The notes: generated from the letters alone by a model not told the origin. 34,841 bases of DNA from Bacteroidales bacterium (GCA_017552705.1 JAFZOY010000025.1:1-34841); one strand, 5' to 3'; positions 1 through 7,550 are shown, counted from the stretch's first letter. Program-made: numbers and translations.

Positions 1-2
1 TG

Positions 3-458
3 ATGGAGAGCACTATTGATCCAAGTAGTGTAAGTGTAGCAGCTATTTTCCCATATGGAGCACAAATTTCAAGATTTCAGAACAAATTTGCAAATTTGAT
101 AAATGATGCTAAACGTAATTTCAAGTCTTTTAATATAGATACGGTAGATGCATTTCAAGGGAAAGAAGCTGATATTGTTTTGTGCAATACAGTTGTTGCG
201 GATGTATCGCGTGTAAACCAAAATTTTCTAACCGATTTCAGACGTATAAACGTATCTATGTCTAGAGCAAAGGACAAACTAATCATATTTGGTAATAGTA
301 CAGTTTTGTCTCAAATAAACATGAGTGTAGCAAGAGGCCCCAAAAGGAGATTTTTTAAGGAAATCATAAACTATATTGAGTGTAATGGTAAAAAAATAAT
401 ATATGATGGAGGAATCAAAGATGACAATAGAAGCAAGAATACCCTTAACTTTGCCTAA
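3..458 (+). CDS. Superfamily 1 DNA/RNA helicase, C-terminal part (partial)
   Basis: This is the C-terminal end of a UvrD/DNA2/NAM7-like helicase (AAA_12-type RecA domain 2). The motif V-like stretch VDAFQGKEADIVL lies near residues 47-59, and the motif VI-like stretch RRINVSMSRAKDKL near residues 80-93, where the Arg contacts ATP in this family. Such proteins unwind or translocate on nucleic acid using ATP. The reading frame is open at the window edge, so the ATG at position 3 is probably an internal Met and the gene begins upstream. The last codons overlap the start of the next gene on the same strand, which implies co-transcription and perhaps translational coupling. Standalone helicases of this group are common in anti-phage loci, but nothing here proves that role. 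The family call is firm; the substrate is unknown. Confidence 0.85.
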   Translation: MESTIDPSSVSVAAIFPYGAQISRFQNKFANLINDAKRNFKSFNIDTVDAFQGKEADIVLCNTVVADVSRVNQNFLTDFRRINVSMSRAKDKLIIFGNSTVLSQINMSVARGPKRRFFKEIINYIECNGKKIIYDGGIKDDNRSKNTLNFA

Positions 459-1851
459 AGTTAAAACCCAGGTAATTATTTCATATAATACATATGAAGA
501 TGCGACATTCGATCAATATTTGGTTGCATCAATAGTTTGCAATGCCCATTCTAATGGCGAGATGGAAAGATATATTGATGACATTACGGGAAAAGGTAGT
601 TTGAATAATCACTTCAAAAAACTGGTTGAAGATATTATGAAAATGGACGAAACTACAAGAACCAAAGTACTTAGTAGTTCTATTTACCCAGTAACTAAGA
701 TAGACAAGAACCATCGTTTTACTTACTATTCTATCTTCGATGTTTCAATCTACAATAATAAACTTTATAACGGCAATTTAAAGGATTATTCTGCAGAGGA
801 ATTGATAAACATCTTCAAACTTCCACATGATATTGATATAATTGACCAAAAATATGAAGATACAGAGGATTCTAAGAAGGATCAGTATACAGTTAAGTTT
901 GAGGCCAACAATATATCAGTAAAACTAACTAATAAAGAATGGTCTATGATGTCTTCTAAGGAATTCAAAGATTTATATGTTGCTCCATTATATGATGTGG
1001 AAAATCGATATAATGGTATCATAAAAAATGTTGGTGATGGGAGTCAGTGGGTTGAACTAACGGAAGGAGTTATGGATACATTGGCTAAGGACACACACTA
1101 CTACTATGATGAAAATGGCAACCATGTGTCTATCGGGGATGATTTGGCAGTCACACAAATCATTAACGTGTTTGGATTATATCTATACAAGAAAGAACAT
1201 TTTGGATATACGTCACAAAATTGCAAAAAATGTCAAGTTGTTATAACGCATTTGATTAAAACCCAGCAATTATTTGATTTCCCTCATAATTCATTGTTAA
1301 AACTAACACGATCTGTTGACGAATTAACTCAGCAAATGGTTGTTAACCATATATTAATTAGACGCGAAGATTCAAGCATCGCTGAAATAGGAATTGGGCT
1401 ACTTTCTAAAATTAGAGATGGTTGGGAAAAAGAAGCTCTACGCTCCATGAAAAGCTATTCAACGCAAAACTTAACAATCTTTTATAAAATTGATCACGAT
1501 TTAGATTATTCAGATGAAGAATTATCCAGAATGGAAGAGACGGTTTTATCTCCTAAAGATAAGATTAGAGTCAACACATATAGGAATAATCGGAAAAACA
1601 AGATAAGAGAAATCAATGAACTAATTGGGATTATAACATCTTCAGGCATTAGGGAAAGAATGAAAAAAGTGAAAGCAACTGATAAAACAATGAAATTAAC
1701 AAAAGAACTTAATACTCATATAGGTCACAAAAAGGATGATATTAGTAAATATACTGATACTCAATTAGACGAGTATTTGGAGAGGGTTAAAAGTATGTAT
1801 AAGCTTTATCTGGAAGTTCATAAATATGTTGAATTACGGTCTACGAAGTGA
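421..1851 (+). CDS. Uncharacterised protein coupled to the upstream helicase
   Basis: A protein of about 476 residues that I do not recognise. I chose the ATG at 421 because GGAGG at 408-412 sits 8 bases before it; in-frame ATGs at 403 and 406 would lie at or inside that site. The gene overlaps the end of the helicase gene by 38 bases, so the two are probably made together. The sequence has no signal peptide or membrane segment. The N-terminal two thirds looks mixed alpha/beta with a Cys pair (CKKC) near the middle. The last 110 residues are Lys/Glu-rich and helical, probably a coiled coil. The A+T-rich codon choice differs from the genes after 3982. A partner subunit for the helicase in a two-gene defence or DNA-processing module is an inference from position only. 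Confidence 0.8.
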   Translation: MTIEARIPLTLPKVKTQVIISYNTYEDATFDQYLVASIVCNAHSNGEMERYIDDITGKGSLNNHFKKLVEDIMKMDETTRTKVLSSSIYPVTKIDKNHRFTYYSIFDVSIYNNKLYNGNLKDYSAEELINIFKLPHDIDIIDQKYEDTEDSKKDQYTVKFEANNISVKLTNKEWSMMSSKEFKDLYVAPLYDVENRYNGIIKNVGDGSQWVELTEGVMDTLAKDTHYYYDENGNHVSIGDDLAVTQIINVFGLYLYKKEHFGYTSQNCKKCQVVITHLIKTQQLFDFPHNSLLKLTRSVDELTQQMVVNHILIRREDSSIAEIGIGLLSKIRDGWEKEALRSMKSYSTQNLTIFYKIDHDLDYSDEELSRMEETVLSPKDKIRVNTYRNNRKNKIREINELIGIITSSGIRERMKKVKATDKTMKLTKELNTHIGHKKDDISKYTDTQLDEYLERVKSMYKLYLEVHKYVELRSTK

Positions 1852-1948
1852 GTTGTAAAATATGTGTTAAACGAACATAGGGTTCGCAAAGAGGTTTTAA
1901 TATTGCATCATAAGAGATTACAATTATGTTTTTATAAAATGAATTCGT

Positions 1949-2431
1949 ATGAGACCTATTAAGAACCGTGTGTTTTGTCCACGATGTGGAAGAACCAAAA
2001 TTCAATTTGAAACAAAACAAAAAGCTTTGTTGTTTTTAGAATATAATGCTAAAACAATACAAGAAGAAACAGGACACGCTCCTATTCGTTGCTATTATTG
2101 TAATACATGTAAGTGTTGGCATGTGACGTCAAGACCAGAACACTCACACGATGTAAAAGCAAAGTATCATCGATCCCATTATGAAAGATGTGTTGACAGA
2201 ACTGCAAAGGCAAGAATTAGGTATTCTTTAAAAGAAATAAAGGCAATGCTACATGAAATTAATCGATTCGTTCTTGGAAATAAAGACAGAACAAAAGAAT
2301 TGTTTTTATATTATCGGACGTTGTTCTATGATGCATTAATGGCATTTGAAACGATTTCAAAAAATCTTTCTATAGAGCAAATCAATAATATTAATCACAG
2401 AATCTGTATAGTTAAGCCATATTTCGTTTAA
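1949..2431 (+). CDS. Small zinc-ribbon-like protein
   Basis: A 160-residue protein with an N-terminal double Cys cluster: CPRCG near residue 10, then CYYCNTCKCWHVTS near residues 49-62. The CxxC...CxxCxxC arrangement ending in a WH(V/L)TS motif recurs in small zinc-binding proteins of phages, plasmids and genomic islands; I recognise the motif, not a function. The remainder is basic (many Lys, Arg and His) and then helical, which would suit nucleic-acid binding. The ATG at 1949 is the first usable start; the ATG at 1939 is out of frame. It follows the helicase pair after about 100 bases with no clear promoter or terminator between. Probably an accessory gene. Confidence 0.7.
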   Translation: MRPIKNRVFCPRCGRTKIQFETKQKALLFLEYNAKTIQEETGHAPIRCYYCNTCKCWHVTSRPEHSHDVKAKYHRSHYERCVDRTAKARIRYSLKEIKAMLHEINRFVLGNKDRTKELFLYYRTLFYDALMAFETISKNLSIEQINNINHRICIVKPYFV

Positions 2432-2539
2432 GCGGTATTTGCAATATAATTTTGCTCCATTGGAGAAACATTGGTAAAAATAACGTTTTAGATATTATTG
2501 AGAGCCGTTGGCTCGCCACACGAAATCAAAAGGTACTTT

Positions 2540-2630
2540 GTAGCGTACCTACGGCACGCATTTTCATCATTTGCAATAATGTTTCTACCAACCTATTGTT
2601 CCTAACGGAACAAACGAAAGTGGCAAAACG
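2540..2630. repeat. Dispersed repeat, copy 1
   Basis: This copy contains GCGTACCTACGGCACGC, then TTTCTACCAACC, then the short hairpin GTTCCTAACGGAAC, then a CAAAACGG tail. The same blocks in the same order recur at 2846-2940, and the first block alone recurs at 3830-3842. It lies in a 563-base gap (2432-2994) that holds no credible gene. Blocks of this kind look like the non-coding repeats scattered through many Bacteroidetes genomes; a whole-genome count would settle this. Confidence 0.75.
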
Positions 2631-2663
2631 GTACTGTTTTCCGACTGAGTTGCGAAGCGTTTA

Positions 2664-2773
2664 AAAAATCAACGGAGTGAAGCGGTAAAAAGAGTTGGTG
2701 CCTTAATACGTGAATGCTTGCACTACAACAGTGTGGCACTTCAACTCTTTTAGCGTAACGCAGTTGATTTTTA
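2664..2773. repeat. Large imperfect inverted repeat
   Basis: The left arm (2664-2702) and right arm (2735-2773), each about 39 bases, are near reverse complements around a loop of about 32 bases. Shared blocks read AAAAATCAAC at the outer end, AAAAGAGTTG in the middle and GTGCC at the loop end, with small mismatches and one-base shifts. As RNA this would form a long bulged hairpin. It could be a bidirectional terminator, a MITE-like element or a remnant of a mobile element end. No ORF fits inside it. Confidence 0.75.
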
Positions 2774-2831
2774 GCGGAGCAAGTCCGTCTTGAACTTTTT
2801 GGTTACTTTTTCTTTCAAGAGAAAAAGTGAC
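2771..2831. repeat. Repeat block with 12-bp hairpin
   Basis: The block reads GAGCAAGTCCGTCTTGAACTT and then the hairpin at 2802-2831, where GTTACTTTTTCT pairs with AGAAAAAGTGAC around a short loop. A degraded copy sits at 3843-3902. It directly abuts the right arm of the large palindrome. Confidence 0.7.
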
Positions 2832-2845
2832 ATAAAAATCCTATT

Positions 2846-2940
2846 GTTGCGTACCTACGGCACGCCTTTCTTCGGTTGCTATATTATTTCTACCAACCCT
2901 ATGTTTCCTAACGGAACAGATATGGTGCGGACAAAACGGC
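2846..2940. repeat. Dispersed repeat, copy 2
   Basis: This second copy of the 2540-2630 repeat carries GCGTACCTACGGCACGC, TTTCTACCAACC and GTTTCCTAACGGAAC, and ends in ACAAAACGGCATTGG. It lies immediately before the promoter of the antitoxin-like gene, so the toxin-antitoxin remnant is bounded on this side by the repeat. Confidence 0.75.
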
Positions 2941-2948
2941 ATTGGCAT

Positions 2949-2979
2949 TTGCTAATAGCCATAAAAAAGTTTATATTTG
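2949..2979 (+). promoter_or_regulatory. Bacteroidetes-type promoter for the antitoxin-like gene
   Basis: A -33 TTG at 2949-2951 is followed after 20 bases by the -7 box TATATTTG at 2972-2979. This places transcription start near 2985, ten bases before the ATG at 2995. The alternative ATG at 2977 lies inside the -7 box and can be discarded. Confidence 0.75.
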
Positions 2980-2994
2980 CAAAAAATAACTGAT

Positions 2995-3186
2995 ATGGCT
3001 GCATATATTGATACCGAATTAAAACCAACTCCTATGATTTTTGGGGAAGAAGGAAAACGCTTTCTAGAACGAACGGCGAATGTAAAACCTTTGAATAAAA
3101 AGAAACTTGCCGAGATGCGTAAAAGTGCCGCAAGACAACGAATGACCACGTATGAAGAATATATGAAAATGTATGGACAAAAATAG
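2995..3186 (+). CDS. Antitoxin-like small protein
   Basis: A 63-residue basic protein with a short N-terminal segment and a Lys/Arg-rich helical C-terminal half ending in YEEYMKMYGQK. I set the start at 2995 because the in-frame ATG at 2977 lies inside the -7 promoter box. Its stop overlaps the start of the GNAT-like gene by 14 bases, the usual arrangement of an antitoxin ahead of its toxin. No DNA-binding fold is obvious, and I do not recognise a named antitoxin family. The role rests on size, charge and the neighbouring acetyltransferase fragment. It has a good promoter and is probably still expressed even though the toxin is broken. Confidence 0.6.
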   Translation: MAAYIDTELKPTPMIFGEEGKRFLERTANVKPLNKKKLAEMRKSAARQRMTTYEEYMKMYGQK

Positions 3187-3499
3187 TTTACTTCATTTTA
3201 AGTTGTCCGATTCCATAAGTAATAGCGAGCTTAAAAACTTTCATTGTTCCGATACGTTATTGAACCAATTCTTGAAACGAAAAGCGAAAAAACACTTCGG
3301 TGAATTGCTTGCCGTTACATATTTGGTAATGGACGAATACAAAAACATTGTCGGTTATTATACATTGTCAAGTGATACTATGCCTGTAACCGACATCCTA
3401 AAATCACGATTTGAGAAAGGTAAAAATTATCAGACATATCCTGCCATCAAAATTGGCCGTTTTGCAATTGACAAACAATTGGATTTTATGAAGGTATAA
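3173..3499 (+). pseudogene. Truncated GNAT-family toxin (TacT/AtaT-like)
   Basis: This 108-residue product matches the first half of GNAT toxins that acetylate aminoacyl-tRNA. It has FHCSDTLLNQFLKRKAKKH near residues 23-41, LAVTYLV, GYYTLSS and YPAIKIGRFAIDK near residues 91-103. Family members continue after that last block with the acetyl-CoA pyrophosphate loop (Q/R-x-x-G-x-G/A) and a catalytic-domain tail, for a total near 160-180 residues. Here the frame ends after QLDFMKV, three bases before the next ATG, and I see no continuation in the other frames. The cofactor site is therefore missing and the protein should be inactive. A deletion joining this gene to the following XRE gene would explain it. 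It remains coupled to the antitoxin-like gene upstream. Confidence 0.7.
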
Positions 3500-3501
3500 T
3501 T

Positions 3502-3813
3502 ATGAAAACCAAGGCAGAACAAATAGCATTTTTACGGGAACACTCGTCGGACACTCCTTCAAAATGGAAAGAAAAAGCTGAGTGGCGACGTCAGAATATG
3601 AGCTGGATCTCGTATTCTCGAAAAATTGCCGTAAAGGTAGCACTGGCAATGGATGAACAAGGGTTGACACAACGCCAACTTGCAGAACGTATGAATTGTT
3701 CGCCTCAATATATTTCTCGTCTGCTGAAAGGAGAAGAAAATCTTTCACTTGAAACAATCTGTAAATTAGAAGATGCCCTCAACATTTGCATTTTAAGCAA
3801 TGCTTTGGCGTAA
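3502..3813 (+). CDS. XRE/HigA-like helix-turn-helix regulator, probable orphan antitoxin
   Basis: A 103-residue protein with a Cro/CI-type helix-turn-helix near residues 54-92: LTQRQLAERMNCSPQYISRL, then GEENLSLETICKLEDAL. The N-terminal half is helical and carries the WISYSRKIAVKVALAM segment seen in Bacteroidetes antitoxins of this type. Such proteins bind the operator of their own operon and neutralise a partner toxin. The ATG comes two bases after the stop of the truncated GNAT gene. No intact partner toxin lies on either side, so this looks like an orphan left after a deletion that fused two toxin-antitoxin operons. Confidence 0.75.
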   Translation: MKTKAEQIAFLREHSSDTPSKWKEKAEWRRQNMSWISYSRKIAVKVALAMDEQGLTQRQLAERMNCSPQYISRLLKGEENLSLETICKLEDALNICILSNALA

Positions 3814-3829
3814 TCTGTTGATATCTTTT

Positions 3830-3902
3830 GTTGCGTACCTACCTTTAGCTGAGCAAGTCCCTCTTGAACTTTTTATTCTCAAGTTCTTTCAAGAGAAATG
3901 TA
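3830..3902. repeat. Dispersed repeat, rearranged copy 3
   Basis: GTTGCGTACCTAC (3830-3842) is joined directly to a degraded copy of the 2771-2831 block: TTAGCTGAGCAAGTCC, TCTTGAACTTTT and TCTTTCAAGAGAAA. The order of blocks differs from copy 2. This places repeat sequence on the far side of the toxin-antitoxin remnant. Confidence 0.65.
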
Positions 3903-3949
3903 ACCAAAAGAAAAACATTTTGAGGAATCTGCAAAGCCAGAAACTTTCA

Positions 3950-3957
3950 TATATTTG
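3950..3957 (+). promoter_or_regulatory. -7 promoter box for the GH2 gene
   Basis: TATATTTG at 3950-3957 matches the Bacteroidetes -7 consensus and predicts a start of transcription near 3963, nineteen bases before the ATG. The nearest upstream TTG (3920-3922) is about 27 bases away, which is too far for a standard -33 element, so activation by a regulator is possible. Confidence 0.5.
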
Positions 3958-3981
3958 ATACCGATATTTTAATCTGACGAA

Positions 3982-6867
3982 ATGAAAAAACTTATTTTCT
4001 TATCGATAATAGCGGTTTGTTTTTCTGCCTGTTCAAATTATCATAAAGAATACAAAACACAGGAACGAGTCACAATTTCGCTAAACAACAATTGGAAATT
4101 TGCCCTCGGACACGCATACGACCGTGTTTTAGATTTTAACAACGGGACATCCTATTTCTCATACGTCACCAAAGCTGGATATGGCGACGGGCCTGCGAAT
4201 GCCAATTTCGACGACCGTATGTGGCGTTCTGTTGACGTTCCCCACGACTGGTGCGTGGAACTGCCGTTTGCGAAGAATGGCAGCGTGAGCCACGGCTCAA
4301 AGGCTATCGGGAAAAACTATCCTGAACATAGCGTGGGTTGGTACCGAAAAACATTTTTCGTGGATTCCGCATGGCTTGGCAAGAAAATCTCCGTGGAATT
4401 TGAAGGTGTGTTTCGTGACTCAAAAGTATGGGTTAACGGTTTTTATCTCGGCAACGAGCCAAGCGGCTACACGAGTTTCAATTATGACCTCACGGAATAT
4501 CTGAATTACGGAGCAAACAATGTGATTGCCGTCCGTGCCGACGCATCGTTTGAAGAAGGCTGGTTTTACGAAGGTGCGGGTATTTACCGAAACGTGAATC
4601 TCGTGGTGACAAATCCCGTCCACATTGCAAGAAACGGCACATTCGTGTCAACCGACAAAATCGAGAATTCCAAAGCGAAAATCACCACAAGGACACGCAT
4701 CCAAAACGAGACGAATGCAGAGCAAAAAGTCACCATTATCGAAAAGATATACAATGCCGAGAATGAACTTGTTAAAGAATACACTTCCGACGAACTGAAG
4801 ATTCAGCCATTTTCGGAGAAATATTTCGTAACGAAACATTCCATTCAAAATCCGCACCTATGGGAAGTTTGGGACTACGGAACTCCGTATTTATACACGC
4901 TGAAAACATTCATTTACAGTGTCGATGCGAAAAAAATCGTTGACGAATACGAAACCACAATGGGAATCCGCACCGTGGCATTCGATGCCGCAAAAGGATT
5001 TTTCCTCAATGGTCGTCCGCTCAAAATTCGCGGTGTATGTCTGCACCAAGACCACGCTGGCGTTGGCGTTGCGCTTACGCCATCTATTCAGGAATATCGC
5101 ATTGCAAAGATGCAGGAAATGGGTTGTAACGCCATCCGTACATCGCACAATCCCGCTTCGCCCGATTTTCTGAAAGCGTGCGATAAAATGGGAATGCTCG
5201 TTTTGGAAGAAGCCAGACTAATGGGTATCAATAAATTACATCAGCACAATGTGGAAGAAATGATTTGTCGTGACCGAAATCATCCGAGCATTTTCCTTTG
5301 GTCGCTTGGAAACGAAGAATGGGCGATAGAAGGCTCTCCCAAAGGGGCGATGATAGCCCGCAATATGGAGGATTTTGCCCGTCAGTTTGATTCCACCCGC
5401 GCGTTTACCATTGCTTCGAGCGGTGGTTGGGACAACGGTATTGGCACGTCGACCGAAGTGTGCGGCATCAATTACATCTCGCACGGCGACGTGATTGGCC
5501 ACCACGAAAAATATCAACAGCAGCCGTTGATTGGCACGGAAGAAAGCAATACCGAGCGTACCCGTGGCATTTATGAGACAAACGACGAAAAATGTTGGAT
5601 GGCTCGTTCGCAAATCTATGAAGACAATGCAGGAATGCGCAATGCTTGGAAATTCTACGACTCACTCCCGTGGGCGGCTGGATTGTTTTACTGGACAGGA
5701 TTGGATTATCGCGGAGAACCCACGCCATACGAATTTCCTGCCGTCGTATCGCAATTTGGCATCACCGACTTATGCGGATTCCCCAAAGATAATTTCTACT
5801 ATCTGCAATCGTGGTGGACCGAAAAACCTGTGCTCCACATAGCAACAAACTGGAACTACTGCAAAAGCGACACAGTTGACGTTCTCGTTTACAGCAACTG
5901 CGACGAAGTTGAATTGTTCATCAACAAAGAATCTGTCGGTAAGAAAACCATAGGAAACAAGGATTTTGGACAATGGCGTGTGCCCTACTCTGCCGGTGAA
6001 ATTCACGCTATTGGCTACAACGACGGGGCTCTGGTGTGCGAAGAAAATGATGGTAATAGTTACGGCATTTCAAAAATACAGACGAATGCCGCACAAACGC
6101 ATCTTCTAATGGAAGCATACCAAACGGACGTTGCCCTGAACGATGTTGCCATCATCAACGTGTCGCTTCGCGACGAAGACAATCACGTTGTTCCAACGGC
6201 AATGAACACAATAGCTTTCACGATAGACGGCCCGGGAGAAATTATCGGCTTAGGAAATGGTAATCCATCAAGTTTGGAACAGGAAGTTTTTCTTCCCAAA
6301 ACTATCGTCGCTCCTATCAACAATCTGCAAGAATGCACCATTACCAACATATCTAATCCCAAAGAAGTGACCGTTGGCTACAAATCGAACTGGATTCCCG
6401 CATTCTCGCAAGAGCCCGATAACCGCCACTGGAACGTGTACGAAGATTCCCTGAAAGTTATTAAGGGAACGTTTTCCATCGAAAAAATCACGTCCGACAT
6501 GACCGTAACCCTGTTTGCCAAAAGCATTGTTGACAATCAATCAATCTACGTGAACGGTCACCTGTTGCAGGCTAACGTAGCAAGGGCAAACCAACTTGAC
6601 GCGATTGCAATTCCGTTGGAATACTTGCACGCAGGCAAAAACGAATATGCCGTTTCGGGACAGAAATTCCGAAAAAGATATATGTACGACGAGCCAAACC
6701 AAGAGCCAGGCTCCGTACAGATACTCTATAAAGAAGAACAAAGCAAACGGGATTTGTTCAACGGCTATGCGCAGGTTTTAGTGAAAATAAAAGGAGAAGG
6801 GTGCGTAACAATCAAAGCAGAATCTGAAAATCTGCCAGTTGCAAAACTCGAAATAAATAAAGAATGA
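3982..6867 (+). CDS. Glycoside hydrolase family 2 lipoprotein (beta-galactosidase-like)
   Basis: A 961-residue exo-glycosidase of the GH2 clan A type, most likely a beta-galactosidase or related enzyme acting on glycan side chains at the cell surface or in the periplasm. The N-terminus is a lipoprotein signal with lipobox FSAC (Cys16). Next come the jelly-roll sugar-binding domain (about 30-215), an Ig-like domain (about 215-335) and the TIM barrel (about 340-620). The barrel carries the acid/base Glu445 in WSLGNEEW and the nucleophile Glu520 in IGTEES. Pairs of C-terminal beta-sandwich domains follow, resembling DUF4982-type GH2 enzymes of Bacteroides. Unusually, no SusC/SusD pair, sugar sensor or other hydrolase lies nearby, so it is not in a visible polysaccharide utilisation locus. 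Substrate specificity cannot be read from the sequence alone. Confidence 0.9.
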   Translation: MKKLIFLSIIAVCFSACSNYHKEYKTQERVTISLNNNWKFALGHAYDRVLDFNNGTSYFSYVTKAGYGDGPANANFDDRMWRSVDVPHDWCVELPFAKNGSVSHGSKAIGKNYPEHSVGWYRKTFFVDSAWLGKKISVEFEGVFRDSKVWVNGFYLGNEPSGYTSFNYDLTEYLNYGANNVIAVRADASFEEGWFYEGAGIYRNVNLVVTNPVHIARNGTFVSTDKIENSKAKITTRTRIQNETNAEQKVTIIEKIYNAENELVKEYTSDELKIQPFSEKYFVTKHSIQNPHLWEVWDYGTPYLYTLKTFIYSVDAKKIVDEYETTMGIRTVAFDAAKGFFLNGRPLKIRGVCLHQDHAGVGVALTPSIQEYRIAKMQEMGCNAIRTSHNPASPDFLKACDKMGMLVLEEARLMGINKLHQHNVEEMICRDRNHPSIFLWSLGNEEWAIEGSPKGAMIARNMEDFARQFDSTRAFTIASSGGWDNGIGTSTEVCGINYISHGDVIGHHEKYQQQPLIGTEESNTERTRGIYETNDEKCWMARSQIYEDNAGMRNAWKFYDSLPWAAGLFYWTGLDYRGEPTPYEFPAVVSQFGITDLCGFPKDNFYYLQSWWTEKPVLHIATNWNYCKSDTVDVLVYSNCDEVELFINKESVGKKTIGNKDFGQWRVPYSAGEIHAIGYNDGALVCEENDGNSYGISKIQTNAAQTHLLMEAYQTDVALNDVAIINVSLRDEDNHVVPTAMNTIAFTIDGPGEIIGLGNGNPSSLEQEVFLPKTIVAPINNLQECTITNISNPKEVTVGYKSNWIPAFSQEPDNRHWNVYEDSLKVIKGTFSIEKITSDMTVTLFAKSIVDNQSIYVNGHLLQANVARANQLDAIAIPLEYLHAGKNEYAVSGQKFRKRYMYDEPNQEPGSVQILYKEEQSKRDLFNGYAQVLVKIKGEGCVTIKAESENLPVAKLEINKE

Positions 6868-6881
6868 TTATTTAGAACGAT

Positions 6882-7076
6882 TTAATCGCGTTCCAAATAA
6901 TCAATTTCCGTATGCAAATCGAAAATACGTTTTTTCAATTCAAGAACGTGTTTATCAATATATTTTATCGCAAACGGTCCAATATCGGAACATTGTTTTA
7001 CTTTTTCCAACGATTCAACTTCGTTTTCGAATTTTTCTATCTCAGCCTGAATTTTTGCTATACTCCTATCTTTCAT
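6882..7076 (-). CDS. Small coiled-coil protein, unknown function
   Basis: A 64-residue charged, strongly helical protein with heptad-like spacing (IQAEIEKFENEVESLEKV, then a second segment ending HTEIDYLERD). A plus-strand ORF of the same length covers the region, but its product is Phe/Tyr/Asn-rich and looks like an antisense artefact. The minus-strand frame is chosen for its natural composition. It converges on the GH2 gene with 14 bases between stops. An imperfect -7-like TATTTTGC lies about 20 bases upstream. No function can be assigned. Confidence 0.55.
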   Translation of the reverse strand: MKDRSIAKIQAEIEKFENEVESLEKVKQCSDIGPFAIKYIDKHVLELKKRIFDLHTEIDYLERD

Positions 7077-7255
7077 ATCTCAAAACCTTATTTGGTGGCA
7101 AAATAAAAAAAAAATTCAACAATTGACATTCTCCAACAGATTTTTTGTCGGATTTTGTTGCAGAACACATTCCATAGGCAAATTTCAATCGCCTACACGA
7201 CGAAGTTACAGAACTAATTTTGATGCGTCAGTATTGAGAAAAATCAGAATACCGT

Positions 7256-7284
7256 TTGAAATAACGAAAAAGTTTATATTTTTG
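7256..7284 (+). promoter_or_regulatory. Promoter of the tRNA-Ser gene
   Basis: A -33 TTG at 7256-7258, 18 bases, then -7 TATTTTTG at 7277-7284. Transcription would start near 7290, leaving a leader of about 23 bases before the mature tRNA. Confidence 0.7.
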
Positions 7285-7313
7285 CATTGCTTTTTCGAAA
7301 AGCAGTTCGGTCA

Positions 7314-7400
7314 GGAAAGTTGGGTGAGTGGCTGAAACCAACAGTTTGCTAAACTGTCGAACGGGTTACCGTTCCGGGGGTTCGAATCCCCCACTTTCCG
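7314..7400 (+). tRNA. tRNA-Ser (anticodon GCT)
   Basis: An 87-base class II tRNA. The acceptor stem is GGAAAGT (7314-7320) with ACTTTCC (7393-7399), followed by discriminator G. The anticodon arm ACAGT-TTGCTAA-ACTGT gives anticodon GCT, reading AGC and AGU. The long variable arm AACGG-GTTA-CCGTT is typical of serine tRNAs, and the T arm is GGGGG-TTCGAAT-CCCCC. The 3' CCA is not encoded. Confidence 0.96.
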
Positions 7401-7408
7401 CAAAACAA

Positions 7409-7442
7409 GAAAGCTCGCTATTCAGCGGGCTTTTTATTTTTT
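7409..7442 (+). terminator. Intrinsic terminator after tRNA-Ser
   Basis: A short GC-rich hairpin, AAGCTCGCT with AGCGGGCTT around a small loop, is followed by a long T-rich run (TTTTTATTTTTT). It lies 9 bases beyond the tRNA end. Confidence 0.8.
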
Positions 7443-7550
7443 CCCATCTTTTATTCGGTCTATTGTGTATGTAAGAAATTTTTCCGTTCTTTACATAACT
7501 ATTACGTGGTGTGTTTTACGCATCGATTGTTGATTTTAATTTTAAAACGT

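Noticed and set aside
2452..2664. Short ORF in the repeat-rich gap
   Set aside because: It runs through dispersed repeat copy 1 and has no coding character. The ORF at 2790-2993 likewise runs through repeat copy 2 and the promoter.
2540..2940. Possible CRISPR array
   Set aside because: The repeats are few, unevenly spaced, long and divergent, with no regular unique spacers and no cas genes nearby.
6912..7106. Plus-strand ORF of 64 codons opposite the small coiled-coil gene
   Set aside because: The product is dominated by Phe, Tyr and Asn, typical of the antisense of a Glu/Lys-rich coding frame.
7123..7335. Plus-strand ORF of 70 codons upstream of and into the tRNA
   Set aside because: It overlaps the tRNA-Ser promoter and the first 22 bases of the tRNA and has no recognisable composition or motif.
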